The notes beneath the pieces were generated by a model, which saw only the letters and a program-made list of their open reading frames with translations, made no database searches and was not told the DNA's origin. From assembly GCA_947311455.1 (NCBI GenBank), contig CAMZKY010000137.1, positions 1 through 7,070 on the forward strand: DNA of 7,070 nt, in the 5' to 3' direction. The translations under genes were made by a program, and so were the position numbers. Position 1 is the first letter of the stretch. Each line of letters starts with the position of its first letter. Shown here one piece after another: positions 1 through 5,685 of the stretch. The stretch is from an uncultured Marinosulfonomonas sp. Its GTDB lineage: Bacteria; Pseudomonadota; Alphaproteobacteria; Rhodobacterales; Rhodobacteraceae.

Positions 1-66
1 TCATGCGTAAAAAGGCAGGCTGGAATAATCGCTACCTTCTTCAGATACTCCGCGTGTGATGTTCAT
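1..66 (-). CDS. Possible 21-residue small ORF (weak)
   Basis: The minus strand has an ATG at 66-64 and a TGA at exactly 3-1, giving 21 residues that begin MNITRGVSEE and end in PFYA. AGGGG lies about 6 bases before the ATG, a good ribosome-binding spacing. The frame is open upstream of the ATG to about position 172. A promoter-like pair, TTGATA (210-205) and GATAAG (187-182) with a 17-base spacer, lies upstream and would leave a leader of about 110 bases. I do not recognise the peptide, and it has no membrane segment or known motif. It could be a small protein, a leader peptide for a gene left of the window, or chance. The Shine-Dalgarno sequence and promoter are the only support. Confidence 0.2.
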   Translation of the reverse strand: MNITRGVSEEGSDYSSLPFYA

Positions 67-181
67 GCGATTCCCCTGTAAAGAGCGGTGGTAGACATTG
101 ACATGAGGGGACCGATCGTGTTGTAAGAGATACGATCTTGAATCACAGAAATGTCGGTTCGTGAATCCCTCTCAACACCCC

Positions 182-210
182 CTTATCCAGAATCGGGGTT
201 GTTTTATCAA
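182..210 (-). promoter_or_regulatory. Possible sigma-70-type promoter, minus strand
   Basis: TTGATA (5 of 6 to the -35 consensus) is followed after 17 bases by GATAAG (4 of 6 to the -10 consensus). It points leftwards, towards the possible small ORF at 66-1 or a gene beyond the window. It lies downstream of the channel gene, so it is not needed for any confident gene here. It could easily be chance. Confidence 0.22.
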
Positions 211-351
211 TCCAAATGCCGATAAATGCGTCTGTTGCGCGCGCCTTTCTATTGCACTTTGCAATGTATGATATGGTTAAAATCGCCCTCTTCATCGGTA
301 TTGCATGAGTCGCACGCGTAAGATGTCATGTGGAAACGACAATTCTATACT

Positions 352-2697
352 CTAATCCTCTTGCTGTTTAGGATTAAGAACCTCCGGGTTGCGAAGCCAA
401 ACATCGCGTTGAGCAAACGGAATTTCGATTCCTTCTGCAATAAAGCGGCTGGCAATTTCATGATTCATATCTGACCGCACACTGGTCACCCAATTGACAT
501 CGCGCAGGATCGCGCGGATTTCAAAATCAAGCGAATCCGCGCCAAATCCCAGAAACGCGACGCTTGGCGCGGGGTTGGCTAAAACCATCGGATGGGCTTG
601 GGCAATATCCAACAATATCCGCTCAACACGGCGTGTATCAGTGCCATAAGCTACGCCGACCGGCACCTTAACCCGCCCAACAGAATTACCCCGTGTCCAG
701 TTTGTAACCATTCCGGAAACCAGATCCGCATTTGGCACAATGACATCCGTGCGATCAAAGGTTTCGATACGGGTTGAACGCACTGAAATATCGCGCACAT
801 AGCCCATTTGGCCGCCAACTTCGATCCAATCTCCTTCTGAAATTGGTCGTTCAATCAACAAAATAATGCCCGACACAAAGTTTGAAACGATATTTTGAAG
901 CCCAAACCCGATCCCGACAGAAAGCGCACCCGCGACAATGGCAAGTGACGAAAGATCAATGCCGGCACTGGTAATCGCGATTAGCGCCGCCAGAAAAATT
1001 CCAATATATCCTGTGCCTGAAACAATTGCATTGCGCCCGCCCACATCAATTTTTGTTTTGGGAAGCACCGTGTTGCGCAGCATACCTTGGAAAAGGCGAG
1101 TGATCAAATAGCCAACAATAAATATCAGGATGAATTTCACGAACACTGTGGGTGAAATGCGCGTATCCCCCAAAGAAAATCCTTGTTGGAATTGCGCCCA
1201 AAGCTCGGTCAAATCGGCCAAGCGCGCGCCCCAGATCAGGGCAAAGACAGGTGTCGATGCGATAACCAACACAAGGCTGATCAGAACCGGTGTTAATGCT
1301 TCGCTTGCTCCATCTGGCGCGCGTGTTGCGATGGCATATAAATCATAAACAACCCGTTGCAGAACCAGCAAGGAAGCGATCACACTCAGGCTAAGGGCCG
1401 TGGAATAGATAAAAAATTGTGCCGCCTCCGAATATCCGACCGCCCCCAAAACCACACCAAACGCCACGACTCCAATGATTGCGCGGCTCAGCAAATTGAT
1501 CATCTTATTCTTATAGCTGCTTTGTGCGGTTTCCTTTTGATCATTCAAAAAATGCGCGTGCAAAATCTGGGCCAATCGGAATAGAGCATAGGCCGCAATT
1601 ATCAACATCGGGAATTTAACCGATACTTCTGCGGCGTCACTCCAATCATCAAAACCGACCAAAACACTTACCAGCAGATCGAGGCCAAATAGAAACCCTA
1701 AAACACCACTATATAGCCGACCTTTTTTTCTCTGGATTTCAGATAGGTTTAACAAGGACGAAAAGTAGATCGCGCGTGGGAATATGCGCGTACCCAGCCA
1801 TCGCGCCAGGAAAAACGCCAATCCGGCCCATGGTAACTGGGCCAAAATCAGATCATTGCGCAGACCCATCATGCCTGTGGCATAGATCGCTTCGACAAGG
1901 GCATAAATTCCTAAAAATGGCAGAACAACCTGACCTAGTGATGTCAAAAATGTTAAAAACCAACGCCATGCTTTGGGTTGGGCGCTTTTCTTTTGGGCGC
2001 GCTCCAGAATGGCTTTGGTAAGCCCTTCCATCCAACGTCGGCCACGCATCAGCAAAACGAAAGCCACCAGTACCAATACGATCACCACGGGCAAGTTTTG
2101 CTTCATACCATCACGTAGAACATCACTACTCCACGCGGTTTTCAACTCTGTGATTAAGTTGTTTTTGCTGTGGGTAACAGCGTTTAGCCCCGCAGCCCAA
2201 TTGGCGGGATTTAGCGGAGATGGGCCTATTTTCAATAGCGCGTCGGTTTGGCGTTCACGAATAATTTTATCAATCGACCGGATCAAACCATCGGCACGGC
2301 TATAATTCAGGTCTGCTTCCTGAACCGGCGCGCGCTGATTGATAAGCTCAGCAATTAAGGCGCTGCGTTTGCTGGATATTTCAGGCGCTTCTTCACCTGT
2401 TTCGGGCTTTGGGCCAAGGGCATCAAGTTGCGATTGCAGGGTAACAATGGTGTTTTGGTTTACATCGCGCGCGCTGGCAAACCGACTGCGCCAATCAGAC
2501 AGCTCATTGCGTAAAACCTCTAATGCAAGGTTAGAAGCCCTTCCCGCAGCAACGGCTTCTTCTGCACGTTTGGCCGTTTGTTCCCAAGCAAAAATATCAG
2601 CCTGAGAAATAATTGTTTCATCTTGTGGCAAAGCCGAAATAGGTGAAACAAATAGTAAAAATGCAGCCAGAAATATGGCCCAAAAACGTAAAATCAT
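352..2697 (-). CDS. MscS-family mechanosensitive channel, long DUF3772-type
   Basis: This 781-residue inner-membrane channel probably opens under membrane tension to release solutes on hypo-osmotic shock. Residues 1-22 look like a signal peptide (hydrophobic core, then ISA before LPQDE). Residues 30-190 are a polar, helix-rich periplasmic region of the DUF3772 kind. Roughly ten hydrophobic segments follow from about residue 202 to 580. The MscS core follows: a Gly/Ala-rich pore helix at about 587-610 (AGALSVGIGFGLQNIVSNF), a beta domain at about 611-675 (ERPISEGDWIEVGGQMGYV, then RSTRIETFDRTDVIVPNADL), and the C-terminal alpha/beta domain ending EGIEIPFAQRDV. It is far longer than E. coli MscS (286 residues) and closer in plan to the large MscS-like proteins. 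The start overlaps the upstream cysteine synthase stop by 4 bases (ATGA), with GGAAG about 10 bases before the ATG, so translation is probably coupled. The family is certain; the physiological stimulus is inferred. Confidence 0.93.
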   Translation of the reverse strand: MILRFWAIFLAAFLLFVSPISALPQDETIISQADIFAWEQTAKRAEEAVAAGRASNLALEVLRNELSDWRSRFASARDVNQNTIVTLQSQLDALGPKPETGEEAPEISSKRSALIAELINQRAPVQEADLNYSRADGLIRSIDKIIRERQTDALLKIGPSPLNPANWAAGLNAVTHSKNNLITELKTAWSSDVLRDGMKQNLPVVIVLVLVAFVLLMRGRRWMEGLTKAILERAQKKSAQPKAWRWFLTFLTSLGQVVLPFLGIYALVEAIYATGMMGLRNDLILAQLPWAGLAFFLARWLGTRIFPRAIYFSSLLNLSEIQRKKGRLYSGVLGFLFGLDLLVSVLVGFDDWSDAAEVSVKFPMLIIAAYALFRLAQILHAHFLNDQKETAQSSYKNKMINLLSRAIIGVVAFGVVLGAVGYSEAAQFFIYSTALSLSVIASLLVLQRVVYDLYAIATRAPDGASEALTPVLISLVLVIASTPVFALIWGARLADLTELWAQFQQGFSLGDTRISPTVFVKFILIFIVGYLITRLFQGMLRNTVLPKTKIDVGGRNAIVSGTGYIGIFLAALIAITSAGIDLSSLAIVAGALSVGIGFGLQNIVSNFVSGIILLIERPISEGDWIEVGGQMGYVRDISVRSTRIETFDRTDVIVPNADLVSGMVTNWTRGNSVGRVKVPVGVAYGTDTRRVERILLDIAQAHPMVLANPAPSVAFLGFGADSLDFEIRAILRDVNWVTSVRSDMNHEIASRFIAEGIEIPFAQRDVWLRNPEVLNPKQQED

Positions 2698-3731
2698 TCT
2701 ATGTATACTTCCGGTAAGTTATGTGCGTCTTCCTCAAGCCAGTGCGGCACCGGAAGGCCTTTTTCTTTTAGGAATTGCGGGTTGAACAGTTTAGACTGGT
2801 ATCGAGTTCCATAGTCACACAACACCGTCACAATCGTATGGCCAGGCCCCATATCGCGCGCCATTCGAATTGCGCCGGCAATATTTATGCCGCTTGATCC
2901 GCCCACAATCAAACCTTCGTTTTGCGCAAGATCAAATATCAACGGCAAAGCCTCGGTATCGGGTATCTGATATGGCATATCAACATGCAGATTTTTTAAA
3001 TTTTCGGTAATACGAATTTGACCAATCCCTTCGGCAATTGAACCACCATTTGAAGCGAGTTCACCTGTTGAATAATAGCTAAACAACGCTGCCCCTTCAG
3101 GGTCAGCCAAACCGATTTTCACATCTTTATAATAAGTTCGCAGCCCCTGCGCCACCCCGGCAAGCGTTCCGCCCGACCCGACGGCGCAAATAAAACCGTC
3201 AACTTTCCCGCCGGATTGTTTCCAGATTTCCGGCGCGGTGGTTTCCACATGGGCCTGCCGATTGGCCACATTATCAAATTGATTGGCCCAGAACGCGCCG
3301 TTTGGCTCCGATAGATCGAGTTTCTCGGCCAACCGTTTGGAATAATGTACAAAATTATTGGGGTTTTTATACGGGGCCGCGGGAACTTCGATCAATTGAG
3401 CCCCTGCAATTCGCAGCATATCTTTCTTTTCCCGGCTTTGGGTTTCCGGAATAACAATCACGGTTTTATATCCCATAGACGCCCCGACCAGTGCCAATCC
3501 AATGCCGGTATTTCCGGCACTTCCTTCGACAATCGTGCCGCCCGGGCGCAGACTGCCATCCGCAATCGCGGTCTTGATAATAAAAAGGGCCGCCCGATCT
3601 TTAACAGATTGCCCGGGATTCATAAATTCGGCTTTTGCCAAGATCTCGCATCCCGTTGTTTTGCTTGGCCCATTCAGGCGGATCAATGGCGTATTTCCAA
3701 TGCTGTGTTCAAGATCGGGTAGAACGGTCAT
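2694..3731 (-). CDS. cysK: Cysteine synthase A-like PLP enzyme (O-acetylserine sulfhydrylase family)
   Basis: A 345-residue fold-type II PLP enzyme, predicted to make L-cysteine from O-acetylserine and sulfide in the cytoplasm. Visible motifs: GNTPLIRL at 12-19; the PLP-binding lysine K44 in NPGQSVKDR; the substrate loop SAGNTG at 71-76; the phosphate-binding loop GSGGT at 185-189; and GGSSGIN at 277-283, whose serine should contact the pyridine nitrogen. The loop differs from the TSGNTG of E. coli CysK, and the protein is about 20 residues longer, with a C-terminal extension ending LPEVYIE. I recall the same loop type in roseobacter proteins annotated as cysteine synthase A. An in-frame start at 3806 exists, but the ATG at 3731 is preferred: homology begins there and AAGGA sits about 7 bases upstream. 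The stop overlaps the channel gene's start. Family certain; exact substrate less so. Confidence 0.9.
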   Translation of the reverse strand: MTVLPDLEHSIGNTPLIRLNGPSKTTGCEILAKAEFMNPGQSVKDRAALFIIKTAIADGSLRPGGTIVEGSAGNTGIGLALVGASMGYKTVIVIPETQSREKKDMLRIAGAQLIEVPAAPYKNPNNFVHYSKRLAEKLDLSEPNGAFWANQFDNVANRQAHVETTAPEIWKQSGGKVDGFICAVGSGGTLAGVAQGLRTYYKDVKIGLADPEGAALFSYYSTGELASNGGSIAEGIGQIRITENLKNLHVDMPYQIPDTEALPLIFDLAQNEGLIVGGSSGINIAGAIRMARDMGPGHTIVTVLCDYGTRYQSKLFNPQFLKEKGLPVPHWLEEDAHNLPEVYIE

Positions 3732-3764
3732 AAGGTATCCTTTTGCGCTCAAAACATTTCCATG

Positions 3765-3793
3765 AATGTATGTATGGTGTGGCATGAACTCAA
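3765..3793 (-). promoter_or_regulatory. Candidate promoter of the cysK-channel pair
   Basis: On the minus strand TTGAGT (3793-3788) and TACATT (3770-3765) are separated by 17 bases, each about 4 of 6 to the sigma-70 consensus. The predicted transcript would start about 25 bases before the cysK ATG at 3731. The palindrome listed at 3771-3800 overlaps it. The hexamers are weak; position is the main support. Confidence 0.3.
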
Positions 3794-3800
3794 CCATACA
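3771..3800. promoter_or_regulatory. Operator-like inverted repeat at the cysK promoter
   Basis: Perfect 8-base arms TGTATGGT (3771-3778) and ACCATACA (3793-3800) are separated by 14 bases. The arms fall on the spacer next to the candidate -10 and at the candidate -35 of the cysK promoter. This geometry suits a dimeric DNA-binding regulator, but no regulator can be named from the sequence. The site lies 40-70 bases upstream of the cysK start. Confidence 0.35.
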
Positions 3801-3928
3801 ATCCAAATTAAGGGTGTTTCATCTATTGAAACCGCTGCATAACTACAAAATCCCCAACTGGTCTTGTCATGGTTTAGTTCCGGTCTCATTAGGGCGTGGA
3901 TCTAATAAACGGGATTATGATTCAATAC

Positions 3929-3960
3929 TGGACATTTCCGCGTTTAGTTGCGAACACTTA
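3929..3960 (+). repeat. Terminal inverted repeat, transposase-3' side
   Basis: Begins TGGACATTTCCG and runs into the transposase stop codon. It pairs with the repeat at 4156-4187 (21 of 32 matches). TGGAC-type ends directly after the transposase gene are usual for several IS3-family groups. Confidence 0.65.
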
Positions 3961-4143
3961 CGATATGTTAAGCAGCTTTTTCTCGAACGCCAGCGGCGAT
4001 TTTCCTCCCAGTGTAGAATGTCTGCGGCGCGGATTATAGAAGCCGTTGATATATTGGAAAATAGCGATTTCAGCGGCCCGCCCTGTCGGCCAAGAAAATC
4101 TCCAGATCGGCTCGGCTTTGATGGTATGGCTGACGTCAAAGCC
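3958..4143 (-). pseudogene. C-terminal remnant of IS3-family transposase (OrfB)
   Basis: About 61 codons are open on the minus strand, from just after an in-frame TAG (4146-4144) to TAA (3960-3958). The translation contains TIKAEPIWR, AIFQYINGFYNPRRRHS and TLGGKSPLAFEKK, the signature C-terminal end of the IS3-family integrase-like transposase. All three catalytic acidic residues (DDE) lie upstream of this stretch in the family and are absent here, as is any start codon with a ribosome-binding site. It cannot encode an active transposase. The reading frame in the remaining part is unbroken, so the deletion may be fairly recent or the stretch may have decayed little. Identity is clear from the motif; the IS subgroup is not determined. 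Confidence 0.85.
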
Positions 4144-4155
4144 CTAGTTTGTTAT

Positions 4156-4187
4156 CAAGTACTCGAAACTTTCTACGGACAAGTCCA
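4156..4187 (-). repeat. Terminal inverted repeat, transposase-5' side
   Basis: Read on the minus strand from 4187 it begins TGGACTTGTCCG. In an intact element, orfA would follow it. Here the transposase C-terminal coding stretch begins only about 12 bases further in, which places the deletion junction near 4144-4155. Confidence 0.65.
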
Positions 4188-4220
4188 ATAAATCCCGACG
4201 CTATATCTGAAAAAATCCAT

Positions 4221-4640
4221 TCAGGTTTTTGTCGCCAAGAGTAGATTGGTTTCGCTGCGTGTTATTCCATCAATGCGCCGGACGGAAAATAAGATTTTAT
4301 CAAATTGTTCCAATGTTTCCGTGCCTATCTCTACGATCAAATCCCATCGACCATTGGTGGAGTGAACCGCTTGAACCGCGCCAATCCCAATAAGGCGGTG
4401 TCGAATTTTTTCGGCCCCTCTGCCTTCAATTGCCAGCATCATCAACCCACGCACAGGGGCATGATTGGTATCCGCCTTTAATCGCACAGTATACCCCAAA
4501 ATTTCACCGGCTTGTTCCATACGTTCAATACGGCTTCTAACCGTCGCGCGCGACACCCCCACTTCTGCCGACAAATCGGATAGAGACGCGCGTGCATCAC
4601 GCCGGAGTCTCGCAATAATCATTGCATTCACATTGTCCAT
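4221..4640 (-). CDS. Lrp/AsnC-family transcriptional regulator of the arginine operon
   Basis: A 139-residue DNA-binding regulator. Residues 1-50 form the winged helix-turn-helix typical of Lrp/AsnC (IIARLRRDARASLSDLSAEV, then GVSRATVRSRIERMEQAGEI and LGYTV). Residues about 62-135 are the RAM ligand-binding domain, with the conserved G-x-WD turn at 97-100 (GRWD). The ATG at 4640 is chosen because AAGGTGA lies about 10 bases upstream and family proteins begin close to this point. A TTG at 4670 would add 10 residues but has a poorly spaced AAGGA. The gene is divergent from arginase and ornithine cyclodeaminase, 114 bases apart, the usual place for a local Lrp-type activator. Arginine or ornithine as effector is an inference from context, not from residues. 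Confidence 0.9.
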   Translation of the reverse strand: MDNVNAMIIARLRRDARASLSDLSAEVGVSRATVRSRIERMEQAGEILGYTVRLKADTNHAPVRGLMMLAIEGRGAEKIRHRLIGIGAVQAVHSTNGRWDLIVEIGTETLEQFDKILFSVRRIDGITRSETNLLLATKT

Positions 4641-4754
4641 ATCGGCACTATCACCTTTCAAACTGGGCAAATTCCTTATCTAATTGCCATTTTATCCACT
4701 AAGAATCAAACAAAAACTCCGAAATGTTATCCTTCTGGAAAATAGGAAGATATC
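4641..4754. promoter_or_regulatory. Divergent control region, Lrp-type gene and arginase
   Basis: This 114-bp spacer must hold promoters for both directions. For the regulator, TAAAAT on the minus strand (4694-4689) is a fair -10, giving a leader of about 40 bases before the ATG at 4640, but no good -35 is seen. TTATC occurs three times on the plus strand (4676-4680, 4692-4696, 4727-4731), the last two as TTATCC exactly 35 bases apart. ATTCCTTA (4671-4678) and TAAGAAT (4700-4706) form an inverted repeat with one bulged base. Such phased short repeats would suit cooperative Lrp-type binding, but no consensus site is evident. I could not find a convincing arginase promoter. Confidence 0.35.
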
Positions 4755-5675
4755 ATGGAAACTCAAAATATACACCTTATCGGGGTGCCGTTAGACTGCG
4801 GAAAAACCAGAATTGGATGCATGATGGGGCCGGATTCCTATCGTACTGCGGGCCTTGAAGCCGAGCTAACAAAGCTGGGCCACACCGTTACAGATCAGGG
4901 AAATATTTCGATTGATTTTGATGGTATTGAGCCCGATCTACATCCCCATGCAATGAACGAAACAATTGCCTGGACACGAGAAATTGCAACACACGCGCAA
5001 AAAGCAATGGAACAGGGGTTTCCGGTGTTTTTAGGCGGCGACCACGCGCTTGCACTTGGATCTGTGTCGGGCATTGCGGCTTACGCTGAAACGGTAGATC
5101 GCCCGCTTTTTATTCTATGGCTCGATGCGCATAGTGATTTTCATTCCCCCCAAACAACGGCGTCCGGCAATCTGCATGGAACCCCCCTTGCCTACGTTAC
5201 CGGACAGGATGGATTTGATATTTTTCCGCCACTGGCCGCAATTCAACCAACAAAGAACATTTGCTTGATGGGCATCAGATCAATCGATGCGCAGGAATCA
5301 GTTGCCCTTCAAAGAACCGATATTAACGTGGTTGGCATGCGAACGATTGACGAAATAGGCATTGCCAAACCTCTAACAAGCTTTCTGAATGAGGTCATCG
5401 CGGCAGACGGCTTTTTGCATGTTTCGCTTGATGTTGATTTTCTTGATCCCGACATCGCCCCGGCTGTGGGCACCACCGTTCCAGGTGGTGCAACGTTTCG
5501 TGAAGCGCATCTGGTTATGGAATTGCTTTGTGATAGTGGCCGCGTGACATCGCTTGATCTGGTAGAACTAAATCCGTTTCTAGACGAACGGGGCCGCACG
5601 GCAAAATTGATGGTTGATCTTTGCGCATCCCTTATGGGCCGCCGCATTTTTGACCGCCCAACAAGAAGTTACTGA
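4755..5675 (+). CDS. rocF: Arginase
   Basis: A 306-residue, manganese-dependent cytoplasmic enzyme splitting L-arginine into L-ornithine and urea. The ureohydrolase metal ligands are all present: H97 in GGDH, then D124, H126 and D128 in DAHSDFH, then D226 and D228 in SLDVDFLDP. H141 in SGNLHG is in the position of the arginase active-site histidine, and E271 in LDLVELNP matches the glutamate that contacts the guanidinium group. The SGNLHG loop after DAHxD supports arginase rather than agmatinase. Length is normal for the family. AGGA lies 7 bases before the ATG. It is the first gene of an operon with ornithine cyclodeaminase, 10 bases downstream, and lies opposite an Lrp/AsnC regulator. The name arcA is also used for this gene in rhizobial and Agrobacterium literature. 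Confidence 0.95.
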   Translation: METQNIHLIGVPLDCGKTRIGCMMGPDSYRTAGLEAELTKLGHTVTDQGNISIDFDGIEPDLHPHAMNETIAWTREIATHAQKAMEQGFPVFLGGDHALALGSVSGIAAYAETVDRPLFILWLDAHSDFHSPQTTASGNLHGTPLAYVTGQDGFDIFPPLAAIQPTKNICLMGIRSIDAQESVALQRTDINVVGMRTIDEIGIAKPLTSFLNEVIAADGFLHVSLDVDFLDPDIAPAVGTTVPGGATFREAHLVMELLCDSGRVTSLDLVELNPFLDERGRTAKLMVDLCASLMGRRIFDRPTRSY

Positions 5676-5685
5676 ATAGGAAAAT

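Larger units (their letters stand above)
1..351. other. Intergenic region, no confident gene
   Basis: No convincing gene lies here. Small structures can be seen. GATCGT at 114-119 pairs with ACGATC at 132-137. A C-rich stretch at 177-182 pairs with GGGG at 194-197 and is followed on the plus strand by TTGTTTT, which is terminator-like, but no plus-strand gene is visible upstream. ATTGCA-CTT-TGCAAT forms a perfect 6-bp hairpin at 251-265, and ATTGCA recurs at 300-305. Downstream of the channel gene's stop (352-354, read on the minus strand) I see no hairpin followed by a T-run, so its transcription end is not evident. A possible minus-strand mini-ORF with its own promoter-like sequence is listed separately. 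Confidence 0.5.
3929..4187 (-). mobile_element. Internally deleted IS3-family element (MITE-like remnant, 259 bp)
   Basis: Two imperfect terminal inverted repeats face each other, both starting TGGAC: 3929-3960 on the plus strand and 4187-4156 on the minus strand. They match at 21 of 32 ungapped positions. Between them lies only the 3' end of an IS3-type transposase gene, which ends directly at the inner edge of the 3929 repeat, as in intact IS3 elements. The flanking bases ATAC (3925-3928) and ATAA (4188-4191) match at 3 of 4 positions and may be a decayed target duplication. An intact IS3-family element is about 1.2-1.5 kb, so the first reading frame and most of the second are missing. It sits between the Lrp/AsnC gene and the cysK promoter and interrupts no recognisable gene. 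Confidence 0.75.

Noticed and set aside
1130..2605. Several plus-strand open frames of 70-110 codons inside the channel gene
   Set aside because: These are antisense shadows of the long, well-supported minus-strand channel gene, without ribosome-binding sites or recognisable products.
3732..3806. Upstream 25-codon extension of cysteine synthase to an ATG at 3806
   Set aside because: Family similarity begins at MTVLPDLEHSIGNTPL. The ATG at 3731 has a well-placed AAGGA, and the extension would swallow the promoter and palindrome.
3816..3832. GTTTCA-TCTAT-TGAAAC hairpin in the cysK leader region
   Set aside because: It is a perfect 6-bp stem but has no T-run on either strand and lies upstream of the predicted promoter. 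With AT-rich arms this short, it is not worth calling a terminator or attenuator.
3749..3889. A 46-codon minus-strand ORF (MRPELNHDKT...) just upstream of cysK
   Set aside because: There is no ribosome-binding site, the composition is unlike a protein (many W, C and H), and it overlaps the cysK promoter. It is treated as chance.
3915..4139. A 74-codon minus-strand open frame over the same remnant
   Set aside because: It is in the wrong frame for the transposase. The frame carrying YNPRRRHSTLGG ends at 3958.
3766..4191. A 141-codon plus-strand open frame across the cysK-Lrp spacer
   Set aside because: Its second half is the antisense of the IS3 transposase remnant, and its start lies inside the cysK promoter region. 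It has no good ribosome-binding site and no recognisable domain.
4204..4235. Terminator for the Lrp/AsnC gene (CTGA/TCAG stem with a T-run)
   Set aside because: Only a 4-bp stem forms and the T-run lies in the loop rather than after the stem.
4641..4670. TTG start adding 10 residues to the Lrp/AsnC regulator
   Set aside because: AAGGA is only 2 bases from the TTG, whereas the ATG at 4640 has AAGGTGA at a normal distance and fits the family's usual N-terminus.
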